A program made the position numbers and the translations under genes. Source: Shewanella pneumatophori (GTDB taxonomy: Bacteria; Pseudomonadota; Gammaproteobacteria; Enterobacterales; Shewanellaceae). Taken from it: a stretch of DNA of 64,000 nt. The notes beneath the pieces are model-generated. The model was not told where the DNA came from. It did not search any database and saw nothing but the letters and a program-made list of their open reading frames with translations. The stretch lies in contig NZ_JAKILB010000003.1 in the NCBI RefSeq assembly GCF_023283895.1, positions 338,982 to 402,981 on the forward strand, in the 5' to 3' direction. Positions 47,308 to 55,559 of this stretch are shown here, piece after piece. Every line of letters starts with the position of its first letter. Position 1 is the stretch's first letter.

Positions 47308-47508
47308 TTATTTACTGCGCAGTGTGTCGTAATAACTACGAACATGGTCAGACTCTTGGTAGCCGCTACCTTTTTTCGCAACAGGTGCGACTTCAGGTTC
47401 TGCAGCAAGAGCTTGTCCACTTGCAGTTGCAACTGCGCCAGCCGCACCACCGATGGCCAATGCTTTTAGCAATTGACGACGGCTCATGTCGGAAGCTTGC
47501 TTCTTCAT
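47308..47508 (-). CDS. fdhX: FdhX, small Tat-targeted Fdh subunit (copy 3)
   Basis: 66 residues, MKKQASDMSRRQLLKALAIGG with twin Arg and a Tat signal. Mature part ends SYYDTLRSK. AAGGAG lies 5-6 bases before the ATG. It is more different from copies 1 and 2 than they are from each other. Confidence 0.9.
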   Translation of the reverse strand: MKKQASDMSRRQLLKALAIGGAAGAVATASGQALAAEPEVAPVAKKGSGYQESDHVRSYYDTLRSK

Positions 47509-47613
47509 AGTGTCTCCTTAGATTTACTGAAATTAAGATAAAAAGTGATAATTCGGCTCTCTATCCAGTTCTTGTTAGGCTCCAATTGAAAGGACTCCTA
47601 GATTTGTCTACAT

Positions 47614-47654
47614 CAGCTCAGGCTTTATGCCATTAAGGCTTAAGCACTGAGCTG
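47614..47654 (-). other. Hairpin between TorD-type gene and fdhX3
   Basis: CAGCTCAG and CTGAGCTG pair, with an inner GCTT/AAGC extension, over a 41-base span. No T run follows, so it is not a standard terminator. It sits 30 bases after the stop of the chaperone gene and about 105 bases before fdhX3, and may be a processing or attenuation element. Confidence 0.5.
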
Positions 47655-47683
47655 ACATATATTCAAACCAATACCGACAGCGA

Positions 47684-48358
47684 TTAAGACGCTAATTCGT
47701 TGGTAGATGGTTCAATTTTTTCGACATTCTCAGCTTCGCTGCCTGGGCAATTAACTGGAATATCTAAACTTAGCTGTTCAAACTCTTTGGCTTCGATAAC
47801 AAAGAACTCTTTCGCCAACTGGGCAACCGTTGCATAAAACGCGGCACTTGGTGCTTTAGCTAGGTTGTCGCAGAAACGAGCAATCCAGCTACCAATATGA
47901 CGCTGGTAGAACGCTAGTTGACGGTAGCCAGGTGCTTCTAAAATCAAAATACCCATTACTTCACATAAAGCTGCAACGTGATCTTCTGGCTCTTTAACTT
48001 CTTCTTCGCGCTCAAAGCCTAATTGCATTAGGTCGTTACGCAGCAGCGCTAACGGCTTGTCCATTAAAGACCCCGTCATAAACCAACTACCGTAAGGTAG
48101 AATTTCACCACTACCTACACCAAGGAATACATTGAAGTACTCATCTTCAAGCTGTTCTTCGCTAAATTGCTGAGCAGCCAACTTTAGGCTCACCCATGCT
48201 TTAGTCATCGCGCTGTCGTCATCGGCATCAATTTCCAAGCCTGAAAGAAACGCAAGTAGCTCTGGGCTTGGCTGACGACGCAGTAATGCAGCTAGCAACT
48301 GATAAATATCGGCTCTAAGCTGATCGTTTTCTGAAACTTCTCTTACTAATTCGGTCAT
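47684..48358 (-). CDS. TorD-family molybdoenzyme chaperone
   Basis: 224 residues from the ATG at 48358; the longer frame overlaps the upstream gene. All-alpha TorD/DmsD-type chaperones bind the Tat signal and help cofactor insertion. EYFNVFLGVGSGEILPYGSWFMTGSLMDKPLALLRNDLMQLG and EDHVAALCEVMGILI are typical of the family. Position upstream of fdhX3 makes FdhA the likely client. Confidence 0.88.
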   Translation of the reverse strand: MTELVREVSENDQLRADIYQLLAALLRRQPSPELLAFLSGLEIDADDDSAMTKAWVSLKLAAQQFSEEQLEDEYFNVFLGVGSGEILPYGSWFMTGSLMDKPLALLRNDLMQLGFEREEEVKEPEDHVAALCEVMGILILEAPGYRQLAFYQRHIGSWIARFCDNLAKAPSAAFYATVAQLAKEFFVIEAKEFEQLSLDIPVNCPGSEAENVEKIEPSTNELAS

Positions 48359-48368
48359 GGTTAAACTC

Positions 48369-50048
48369 TTATCGCAATTGCTTTTCAGGATCTTGAAGAA
48401 TGTCTTCAAACATGTCTTTCACTCGACAGTCACCACACATTTTTAAACGATCTGTGTTGGCACTGAAGGCGCTGTGGGTTCCTACCACATCTAACATCCG
48501 CTTCACCATGGATTGCGTTGCGAACGGTGTGCCGCAAGTAATACATTCGAACGGGGCTTCCTCATGCAGGGTTTGACGCGCCTGACGCGCAGCTTTATCG
48601 AAATTGACCTGAGGCGTTAAGCTGATGACTTTCTCAGGACAGGCAGCTTCACATAAACCACACTGCACACAATCTTGCTCTACAAAGTGCAACGCAGGGC
48701 GATCGCCGCCATCGGTTAATGCCCATGTAGGACAAGTCGCCACACATGACATACACAAGGTACAGTTATCTGTGTTTACGCTAACTTGGCCGTAAGGAAT
48801 ATTGCTTTGCGACAAGCATGTATCTACTGATGCAGCTTGTTCATTAAGATGATCGATGGCGTTGTAAATCGTTTCACGCTTGTTGGTTGCAGCAAACTCA
48901 GCAGGCACAATCACTGGCCAGCTAGCACTGGTAATCAACAGCTCTGAAAGCTCTTGCGCACCGGCTTCTGTTAAATGAGCTTCAGTGATCAAACTAATGC
49001 GTTGTGGTTGGCCCATCTCGTCTAAAATCGAGTTGGCTAATGACAATTCACCTTTCAACATTTGCGTCAACGTAGGCGCTGTTGCATCAGTTTGTAGCAC
49101 TAGAATTTGGCGTGCACCCCAAGCTAGAGCAGACATCCAGTGATCCATGCTAGCAACGGTGATTTCTTCCAATTCAATAGGAATGATTTCGCCAGCTAAC
49201 GCCTCAGTCACTAGATCTGCACCTTTACCCATATCATGGAATAAAATCACAGGTGCTGTTTGCGCTTGCGAGCGGAAGCTAGTAACTAACTTTTGCAAGT
49301 AAGTGTGCATCGCTTGTGGCGTTGGTAAATCGTAGCTAATCGCACCTGTTGGGCAAGCATTGGTACAGCTACCTGCGCCATGACAAAGGTAAGGATCGAT
49401 TTCAATTTTCTTTTGCACGCTAGCAATCGCATCTGCTGGGCAGAAGTTCAAACAACGTGTACAGCCTTCGTTACCGTTACGGTTGTGAGCACATAAATCG
49501 CTGTTTACTTTAACGTAGCGTGGCTTATCGAATGAACCAATAAGATCAGGTAACTGCTCAAGCGCGTCATCTAGCTTAGCTTGGTCTTGACCAACGTAGA
49601 AGTAGCCTGGCGGCAACATCTCTAGGTTGATACAAGGGCTCATGCTTAAATCAAGGATAAGGTCGAAGTGAGCTTTACGAATCGCAACAGTACTTAGCTC
49701 AGCGCTGCCATTCTCATGTTCAACTTTAACTTGGAACTGGCCTAAGAAACCTTTGATTTCAATTAACTTGTTGTAATAACTTTCTACGTCTTCTGCAGCA
49801 GTCATTACTTTTTCAAGGTGCTCTTCATCCTGGCTAGTAATTGGTTCGTTAGCTAAAATTGCACACTTGCCCATATTAGACAATTTGTCTGCAGCCAAAC
49901 GCGCCAAGTCTTCCGGACCGATAACCAGTACGTTACCCTCGGTGGTGTAGCTTACGGTCGGTGGGATCAGGTTTTGGATCACCTGAGTTCCAGCAAGGAC
50001 CTTTTGACGAACCTCTTTGAGTCCGACTTGTGTTTCACTATTGCTCAC
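48369..50048 (-). CDS. Polyferredoxin-like 4Fe-4S protein of the fdh locus
   Basis: 559 residues from the GTG at 50048, with AGGAA about 7 bases upstream; an ATG at 50108 would add 20 residues. Four ferredoxin motifs: CTRCLNFCPADAI with an upstream Cys, CHGAGSCTNACPTGAI, CTLCMSCVATCPTWAL and CVQCGLCEAACPEKVI. Near the C-terminus CITCGTPFA and MCGDCRVKD give a CxxC pair like a small zinc or rubredoxin site. Probably cytoplasmic, no Tat or Sec signal. Ten bases before the TorD-type gene, so it belongs to the maturation operon. Function is unproven; an electron donor in cofactor or sulfur maturation is one option. Confidence 0.8.
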   Translation of the reverse strand: MSNSETQVGLKEVRQKVLAGTQVIQNLIPPTVSYTTEGNVLVIGPEDLARLAADKLSNMGKCAILANEPITSQDEEHLEKVMTAAEDVESYYNKLIEIKGFLGQFQVKVEHENGSAELSTVAIRKAHFDLILDLSMSPCINLEMLPPGYFYVGQDQAKLDDALEQLPDLIGSFDKPRYVKVNSDLCAHNRNGNEGCTRCLNFCPADAIASVQKKIEIDPYLCHGAGSCTNACPTGAISYDLPTPQAMHTYLQKLVTSFRSQAQTAPVILFHDMGKGADLVTEALAGEIIPIELEEITVASMDHWMSALAWGARQILVLQTDATAPTLTQMLKGELSLANSILDEMGQPQRISLITEAHLTEAGAQELSELLITSASWPVIVPAEFAATNKRETIYNAIDHLNEQAASVDTCLSQSNIPYGQVSVNTDNCTLCMSCVATCPTWALTDGGDRPALHFVEQDCVQCGLCEAACPEKVISLTPQVNFDKAARQARQTLHEEAPFECITCGTPFATQSMVKRMLDVVGTHSAFSANTDRLKMCGDCRVKDMFEDILQDPEKQLR

Positions 50049-50147
50049 ATTGCGTTCCTGAACAGTTCTTTGGCTGCTTCTGTATACGAGTATCGCTGTT
50101 CTCATCATGCCTATACTGGCATCAGCTTTTTATTACCCACTAATACA

Positions 50148-50162
50148 GCAATTCACATACCA
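50148..50162 (-). promoter_or_regulatory. Weak sigma-54-like promoter before the polyferredoxin gene
   Basis: On the minus strand TGGTAT-N5-TTGCT has the right spacing but two mismatches in the -24 half. It lies about 90 bases before the GTG start, and a GGACAT box lies about 115 bases further upstream. Confidence 0.35.
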
Positions 50163-50195
50163 AATTTATGGAATTAAAAACACTCTATAGTGACG

Positions 50196-50834
50196 TTAAA
50201 CAACTTTGCCAGTAGAGCCATCGCTATTTTCTGGTTCATTTTGGGACAAGGCGTTTTGATGACCGTCCAAAATGTCCGATACCGGTTCTGCATCATTAAC
50301 AGCTTCATTTTGAGCAGATTTTTCAGCCGCAATCATCTCATCTGATGGGGCTAACTCGTCTTGTTCTGGTGTTTCTTCGTCGTTATCTTTAACCATGTGA
50401 CGGAAGACTTTTTTGGCAATCTCTGCCGACACATCAGGCGTTAATAGCGGCTGATTACTGTAATCTAGTGCGTATTCAAGTAAGCCATCTATTTCACTGT
50501 AATGCGGTTGTTTCCAGAGCGCTTTTAACGCTGCAGATTTAGCTGCTGGATCGACGTTGGCTCCCATGAAGCTAGCAAAACTACCGCCAACCTCAATTTT
50601 CTCTGGATCAGGTAAGTCTTCGGCAGTTAAGATTTTTTCTGCTGGAGCTTCAACTTGGGTTTGCTCTGTTGCTTGCGGCTCTTGCTCAACTGATTGCGAT
50701 GCTTCAGCTTGCTTTTGTGCAGCAAGTGCTTCCGCTTCTTTTTGCGCCGCAGCTTCAGCCGCAGCAACCTCAGCTTCGCCTTTCTCTTCTACTTGCTGCT
50801 TACGCAAGTTCCAGCGAGATAAAAAGCCGCTCAT
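50196..50834 (-). CDS. DUF3306 protein
   Basis: 212 residues. A charged Ala/Glu/Lys/Gln-rich stretch, about residues 15-70, is likely helical and partly coiled coil. The middle has LPDPEKIEVGGSFASFMGANVDPAAKSAALKALWKQPHYSEIDGLLEYALDYSNQPLL, the conserved DUF3306 part. Commonly found next to DUF3305 and fdh genes. Overlaps the DUF3305 gene by 4 bases (ATGA). Function unknown. Confidence 0.85.
   Translation of the reverse strand: MSGFLSRWNLRKQQVEEKGEAEVAAAEAAAQKEAEALAAQKQAEASQSVEQEPQATEQTQVEAPAEKILTAEDLPDPEKIEVGGSFASFMGANVDPAAKSAALKALWKQPHYSEIDGLLEYALDYSNQPLLTPDVSAEIAKKVFRHMVKDNDEETPEQDELAPSDEMIAAEKSAQNEAVNDAEPVSDILDGHQNALSQNEPENSDGSTGKVV
50265..50277 (-). promoter_or_regulatory. GGACAT box within DUF3306 gene
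   Basis: Minus strand GGACATTTTGGAC at the 3' end of DUF3306, sharing GGACATTTTG with 1098 and 51438. It would sit upstream of the weak sigma-54 element at 50148-50162. Confidence 0.35.
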
Positions 50835-51298
50835 AGTCGGTCTGCCGTATGGTCGGTGCTTGGACCTTGGTTTTTGCGACGGTTAACGTGCTTACGACGA
50901 TGGGCGCAAATTTCCACTTCGCCGTGACGAGTGATAAAAGCCTCAATCCAGCAAGCAATTGCCTTTGGCATTGGGATATTCAGTACTGGCGTATCAGCCT
51001 CTAAGCAACCTGCAGCAACATTTTGGTCTGCAGAAATAGCAACAGGCTTCCACTCACCGTCTTCAGTTTCGTCACAGACGATGTAAAGCATGGCGTTATC
51101 CATATCAATGTTGATACGGTAGCTACCGCGCTCATCTTTATGCAGTTCAAGTAGAATTAAGTGGGCACCTGCAGGTGCGGCGTGGGTAGCAGGAAGCATT
51201 TGGTCGACTTCCCACTGTACTGAGGTCCATCTTCCGACTAGTTTCTCACTCTTCTTAAGAGAAACGTACATTGGCCATTGGCTTTCGGTATGTTGCAT
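50831..51298 (-). CDS. DUF3305 protein
   Basis: 155 residues. WPMYVSLKKSEKLVGRWTSVQWEVDQMLP and LILLELHKDERGSYRINIDMDNAMLYIVCDE are typical of DUF3305, which is found with DUF3306 and formate dehydrogenase genes in many proteobacteria. Role unknown; first gene of the fdh maturation operon, behind a strong sigma-54 promoter. GGAGA precedes the ATG. Confidence 0.85.
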   Translation of the reverse strand: MQHTESQWPMYVSLKKSEKLVGRWTSVQWEVDQMLPATHAAPAGAHLILLELHKDERGSYRINIDMDNAMLYIVCDETEDGEWKPVAISADQNVAAGCLEADTPVLNIPMPKAIACWIEAFITRHGEVEICAHRRKHVNRRKNQGPSTDHTADRL

Positions 51299-51368
51299 TC
51301 AGTCTCCGTCTTGCCTGAGGTGGTTGCTGCTATAGCAGACCAGTTAATTAAATACTCTCCCCAATTGA

Positions 51369-51384
51369 AGCAATATGTGTGCCA
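51369..51384 (-). promoter_or_regulatory. Sigma-54 promoter of DUF3305/fdh maturation operon
   Basis: Minus strand TGGCAC-ACATA-TTGCT is a full consensus -24/-12 element with 5-base spacing. Predicted start near 51358, leader about 60 bases. Two GGACAT boxes lie 60 and 90 bases upstream. Confidence 0.8.
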
Positions 51385-51437
51385 TTAGCTAAAGCCAAAA
51401 TAGTTTGAACTGGATCAAACATTCCATCCAAAGACTA

Positions 51438-51449
51438 GGACATTTTGTC
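51438..51449. promoter_or_regulatory. GGACAT box upstream of DUF3305 operon
   Basis: GGACATTTTGTC, containing the inverted repeat GACA-TTT-TGTC, followed directly by TAAATAG. GTCTAAATAG at 51447 also occurs at 1141 near the response regulator. Confidence 0.5.
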
Positions 51450-51468
51450 TAAATAGCAATTAGCAATA

Positions 51469-51480
51469 GGACATAAATGG
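51469..51480. promoter_or_regulatory. GGACAT-like box, second copy
   Basis: GGACATAAATGG keeps the GGACAT half but not the second half. Together with 51438 it forms a pair about 30 bases apart. Confidence 0.35.
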
Positions 51481-51499
51481 ACGACTCTAGCAAGCAAAC

Positions 51500-51515
51500 T
51501 GTGATCTATAACAAA
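51500..51515. promoter_or_regulatory. CRP-like half site before fdhD
   Basis: TGTGATCTATAACAAA has a perfect left half and core of the CRP palindrome with a poor right half, 70 to 95 bases before fdhD. Confidence 0.3.
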
Positions 51516-51582
51516 CTTTAACTCCCTATTCATTTAGGTATAGATATTGCTTAGGACTGAAGGCAACGCTTTCTTTTAACAG

Positions 51583-52425
51583 ATGATGAGACCTATGACT
51601 GCATACAAAAGCAATCCAAAGTTGATAAAAACCAATACCGACGTTCCGCTTACTATTGCGGTCACAGCGATCAATGAGAATGGCGAAAAAGTAGATAAAT
51701 TTATTGCATGTGAACGCCCGCTAACGGTTTATCTAAACTGGCAACCTATTGTTACCTTGATGACTTTAGGGGCACGTGCTGAGGCACTTTCTCTTGGATA
51801 CCTTAAAAACCAAGGATTTATCTCTGACATCACTAAACTCGAATCTGTCATTGTTGACTGGGATGTTAATTCGGCAGCCATTCTGACAGCAGAGGAAATT
51901 GAAAATTTAGATGATAAGTTGTCGGAAAAAACAGTTACTACAGGCTGTGGTCAAGGTACTGTTTACGGCGACTTTATGACAGGTCTGGATGATATCAACC
52001 TGCCAAAACCAGAATTAAAACAGAGCATGATTTATAGCCTGTTGAAAAACATCAGCGCTTACAATGAAACCTATAAAAATGCCGGCGCAGTACACGGCTG
52101 CGGCCTTTGTCATCAAGATCAAATAGTTGGTTTTGTTGAAGATGTTGGCCGTCACAATGCGGTAGATACTCTGGCCGGTGAAATGTGGTTAAACCAAGAT
52201 AACGGCAACGATAAGCTGTTTTATACCACTGGCCGCCTCACCTCTGAAATGGTAATTAAAGTCGCTAAGATGGGCATTCCTGTGGTGTTGTCTCGCAGTG
52301 GTGCAACACAGATGGGCTTAGAGCTAGCACAGAAGCTAGGGATCACCATGATTGCTCGCGCCAAAGGCCGCCATTTCTTAATTTACAATGGCGCAGAGAA
52401 CATAGAATTTGATGCACTTTCTTAA
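51583..52425 (+). CDS. fdhD: Formate dehydrogenase accessory sulfurtransferase FdhD
   Basis: 280 residues. FdhD passes sulfur from IscS to the bis-MGD centre, needed for FdhA activity. ACERPLTVYLNWQPIVTLMTLG and VGFVEDVGRHNAVDTLAG are family motifs. The usual CxxC at about residue 122 (C-G-V-C in E. coli) reads CGQG here, so the second Cys is missing, while CGLC occurs at Cys173/Cys176, just before EDVGRHN. The sulfur-carrying pair may have moved. The start is uncertain: ATG at 51583, 51586 or 51595. Transcribed away from the fdh operons. Confidence 0.88.
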   Translation: MMRPMTAYKSNPKLIKTNTDVPLTIAVTAINENGEKVDKFIACERPLTVYLNWQPIVTLMTLGARAEALSLGYLKNQGFISDITKLESVIVDWDVNSAAILTAEEIENLDDKLSEKTVTTGCGQGTVYGDFMTGLDDINLPKPELKQSMIYSLLKNISAYNETYKNAGAVHGCGLCHQDQIVGFVEDVGRHNAVDTLAGEMWLNQDNGNDKLFYTTGRLTSEMVIKVAKMGIPVVLSRSGATQMGLELAQKLGITMIARAKGRHFLIYNGAENIEFDALS

Positions 52426-52472
52426 TCAAATAGCCTTAATTACAAGTATGACATGCGCAACAAGGAATAATA

Positions 52473-53378
52473 ATGACTGAGCCAACTGACCTGATCTACA
52501 TGAGTGCCAAGCAGGTCTCTGAGTATCTAGATCTTAATGAGAAAAAAGTCTACTCAATGGCCAATGATCGCATTCTTCCAGCGACAAAAATCACTGGTAA
52601 ATGGTTGTTTCCAAAAATCCTAATCGACAGATGGGTAATGGACTCTTGTCATAGCGGCATGTTGTCTGATCGTATGCATATTACTGGTAGCGATGACCCG
52701 CTACTGTCTATGCTGGTTGCACGTATGATGTCGCAAGTAGGTAAAAGTGAACTGATCAGTTACAGCTCTACTGGCTCTCGCCTAGGTCTAGACTTACTTT
52801 CACGCGGCTACGCCGACGTATGTACTTTGCATTGGGGCAGTGTTGAAGAACGTAGCGTGCGTCACCCAGCGCTATTACAAGGTTACGCTAACCATCAACA
52901 ATGGGTGATGGTGCATGGATATACCCGTAAACAAGGCTTAATGATGCGCCCTGATATGCATCATCGCTGCCAAGAGTTGGACAAAGTGTCGCAGCAATCT
53001 TGGCGCTGGGTAGCTCGCCAAGCAGGTGCGGGTAGTCAACAACACCTTGAACAATGGTTGATGAAGCAAGGCGCTTCTTTTGAAGAGCTAAACTCAAACA
53101 TCGTTGCGCAAAGTGAACGTGAACTTGCTGGTTATATTGCGCGTAACAACGCTGATATTGGCTTTGGTTGTCAGTCAGTAGCGCTTGAAAGTGGTTTAAG
53201 CTTTGTGCCGCTAGTGACTGAGTCTTTTGACTTCGTTATGCCACAAGGCATTTACTTTAGACGTCAGTTACAGCGGTTATTTAACTTACTGGCAGAGCCG
53301 CAAACTCAGCAATTAGCTGCAACACTTGGCGGTTATGACTTAACGGATTGTGGCAAGCTGTTATGGAATGGCAACTAA
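52473..53378 (+). CDS. HTH transcription regulator with periplasmic-binding-like ligand domain
   Basis: 301 residues. An excisionase/MerR-like HTH at residues 10-55 (MSAKQVSEYLDLNEKKVYSMANDRILPATKITGKWLF) is followed by a PBP-like domain (PF12727-type) with SELISYSSTGSRLGLDLLSRGYADVCTLHW. Proteins of this build are found beside molybdate and formate genes. The ligand is unknown; an oxyanion, a pterin or formate are candidates. Placed 47 bases after fdhD, likely cotranscribed, possibly the local sensor. Confidence 0.85.
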   Translation: MTEPTDLIYMSAKQVSEYLDLNEKKVYSMANDRILPATKITGKWLFPKILIDRWVMDSCHSGMLSDRMHITGSDDPLLSMLVARMMSQVGKSELISYSSTGSRLGLDLLSRGYADVCTLHWGSVEERSVRHPALLQGYANHQQWVMVHGYTRKQGLMMRPDMHHRCQELDKVSQQSWRWVARQAGAGSQQHLEQWLMKQGASFEELNSNIVAQSERELAGYIARNNADIGFGCQSVALESGLSFVPLVTESFDFVMPQGIYFRRQLQRLFNLLAEPQTQQLAATLGGYDLTDCGKLLWNGN

Positions 53379-53385
53379 GCTGCAA

Positions 53386-53757
53386 TTAAAAAGGTTTGCA
53401 TGGCGTACCTTGGTGAAACACGATTTGCCAAAGTTCTCGATGCTTGCGCCAGATTGAACTGCGAATAGAAAAGCTGGTGACGTTGTCATCAGCTTTTTTT
53501 AATTTCGCCCGGTAAGTCACTTGGCAGACACCTTCAATTAGTTCGCGAACGGCAAACTGACTGGTCTCAATAGTGGGTGAACGTTCATCAGGCAGCCTTG
53601 CTAGCACTTCATCTTTACCAAAACTGCAACCTGTAGCCGCAAACTCAATAAAGTCGTCGCTAATTAAGCGCTCTAACTCGGTATAGGAGCTACGCACCTC
53701 AGGCTTTTGCAAGTACAACTCTAATTCAACTAGCAAGTTTTCCAGTTTAAAATTCAC
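53386..53757 (-). CDS. DUF4440/SnoaL-like protein
   Basis: 123 residues if started at the GTG at 53757; the frame opens with TTG at 53769. LERLISDDFIEFAATGCSFGKDEVLARL and VTYRAKLKK...SSIWRKHRELWQIVFHQGTPCK fit the nuclear-transport-factor-2-like fold (DUF4440). Function unknown. It converges with the HTH regulator with only 7 bases between the stops. Confidence 0.65.
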   Translation of the reverse strand: MNFKLENLLVELELYLQKPEVRSSYTELERLISDDFIEFAATGCSFGKDEVLARLPDERSPTIETSQFAVRELIEGVCQVTYRAKLKKADDNVTSFSIRSSIWRKHRELWQIVFHQGTPCKPF

Positions 53758-53854
53758 AATAGTGCCCAATATAGAAAAGTAACACTCTTTTAGTCTAGAA
53801 GAGGATTAGGCATTTTTGAAATGAGTTAAAAAGTTATTTAATTGATGAACTTGC

Positions 53855-54961
53855 TTAGCAATGCGCATCTCGATATTGCTGCCAAAGTTCTCTTTGCTGT
53901 GCGCTCATAAAAGTCCAGGCTAATATGCGGGTGATCTTGTTGCCTTGATGCATCTCGATTTCTTGCACTTCTAACGCTTTAACTTGGCTCAACAGCGCTT
54001 TAGCTGGTTTAAGGTTTTCTTTTTTAGACACTAAGGTAGTAAACCATAAACACTGAGCAGCAAATTGTTGGCTTTCATTAATCATGATACTTAGAAACGC
54101 TTGCTCGCCGCCATCGCACCATAACTCAGCCTTTTGACCACCAAAGTTAAGCACGCTATCAGCTGCTTTAGCATTTACTTTCGGATTTGATTTAACAGTA
54201 CCTTTAGCGACTTTGTTGGCAGCAAGGTTTTGTAGCTTGCGCGTTGTGCCCGCGCTAGCCTCTGCCAGTGAAGCATGAAACGGCGGATTACACAGAGTAA
54301 TATCAAACCGATCGCTATCTTTAATTATGCCGGCGAAAACATGTTTGGGATTGGCTTGCAAACGAGCTGTAAACTTGTCAGTTATTGTTGGATTAGCCGT
54401 AAAGATCCGCTCGGCATTTGCAATTGAAAGCGGATCGACATCGCTAGCAACAAAGTCCCAACCGTATGACTGGATCCCCAGCAATGGATAAATCGCATTA
54501 GCGCCGGTGCCGATATCTAACGCTTTAACTCGTGGGCCTTTTGGCACACGCTTTTTATTGGTTTTCTTTACTGCCAGTAGATCTGCAATGTAATGAATAT
54601 AGTCTGCACGCCCTGGAATTGGCGGACACAAGAAGCCCTGCGGAATATCCCAATGCTCAACACCGTAATGCAGTTTTAATAAGGCGCTATTAAGCAGCTT
54701 TACCGCTTGCGGGTTAGCAAAATCTATCGACAGATTACCAAACGGATTTGGCTTAACGAACGGCTTTAATGCAGGTAAAGCAGCGACTAATGCGGGAAAA
54801 TCATAACCATTATTATGTAAGTTTCTAGGATGCAAACTCTTACTTGGCTGCGCTTTTACAGATTTGTTGTTTACTGCTTTTTTGCTTTGACTATTTGTCG
54901 CGCGTTTAGGTGCCGAAGTCTTATTAGGCTTGCTTGCTGCAGATTTTGATTTATAAGTCAT
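53855..54961 (-). CDS. rlmF: 23S rRNA m6A1618 methyltransferase RlmF
   Basis: 368 residues. After a basic N-terminal 45 residues come LHPRNLHNNGYDFPALVAALP, RADYIHYIADLL, KALDIGTGANAIYPLLG (SAM-binding) and the catalytic NPPFHASL. It matches YbiN/RlmF, which methylates A1618 of 23S rRNA. The extra lysine-rich stretch around residues 230-260 (TVKSNPKVNAKAADSV) is an insertion. The basic start is long compared with E. coli. Confidence 0.93.
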   Translation of the reverse strand: MTYKSKSAASKPNKTSAPKRATNSQSKKAVNNKSVKAQPSKSLHPRNLHNNGYDFPALVAALPALKPFVKPNPFGNLSIDFANPQAVKLLNSALLKLHYGVEHWDIPQGFLCPPIPGRADYIHYIADLLAVKKTNKKRVPKGPRVKALDIGTGANAIYPLLGIQSYGWDFVASDVDPLSIANAERIFTANPTITDKFTARLQANPKHVFAGIIKDSDRFDITLCNPPFHASLAEASAGTTRKLQNLAANKVAKGTVKSNPKVNAKAADSVLNFGGQKAELWCDGGEQAFLSIMINESQQFAAQCLWFTTLVSKKENLKPAKALLSQVKALEVQEIEMHQGNKITRILAWTFMSAQQRELWQQYRDAHC

Positions 54962-55012
54962 GAGTTAACGCGTCGGCACCTAAAGCAGATACCTTTAGTA
55001 TCTGCGCTTTGT

Positions 55013-55414
55013 TTAATCGTATAAATATTTAGTAAAGAGTAAATTAACCACTAAAGGCTGGCCAGTTTCCTGCTCTAAAAGTTGATTTATCTTTTCATAG
55101 CATTCGCGGCGGATCTCTTCTTTACCCGTTAATGACTTCACCTTGTCTTCAGTCTGATTTCCCAAAATTTCGACAATGGCAGCCCTTAATAATGGATCGT
55201 GTCGCTCTAGGCTCACCAATTGCTCTGGCTTTTTCACCATCAACTCAACACTAATTCTGACGTAACCTAATTTCTTTCTGTTAGAAATATAGTTAGTCAC
55301 TATTTCAGGCTCAAAACCATAGTAAGCGTATTCTGCCAGCTCTTGCTTATCGGCGGCAGTCACACTAAAGCTACTACATAACGCAATCAGTAATACGGCG
55401 ATTATTCGATTCAT
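55013..55414 (-). CDS. Secreted hypothetical protein (DUF-type, FliL-like hint)
   Basis: 133 residues with a signal peptide (MNRIIAVLLIALCSSFSVTA). The mature part, YISNRKKLGYVRISVELMVKKPEQLVSLERHDPLLRAAIVEILGNQTEDKVKSLTGKEEIRRECYEKINQLLE, resembles the conserved FliL core (LEVTL...PLIRDAIL...LLS), and FliL-like proteins without flagellar partners occur. It ends NLLFTKYLYD. The exact role is unknown. Confidence 0.7.
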   Translation of the reverse strand: MNRIIAVLLIALCSSFSVTAADKQELAEYAYYGFEPEIVTNYISNRKKLGYVRISVELMVKKPEQLVSLERHDPLLRAAIVEILGNQTEDKVKSLTGKEEIRRECYEKINQLLEQETGQPLVVNLLFTKYLYD

Positions 55415-55559
55415 CTTAAAACTGATCCCCTTGTTTATATTTGATGTACTTAATCCCTATGCTGCACTGTCTGCACTTTTTTCATCGCTGACAATAGCTA
55501 CCTGCAGCGGCATGAGCGTGCTAGACTGCTTCGGTTTGCTGTATTGTACCGAGAATTAG

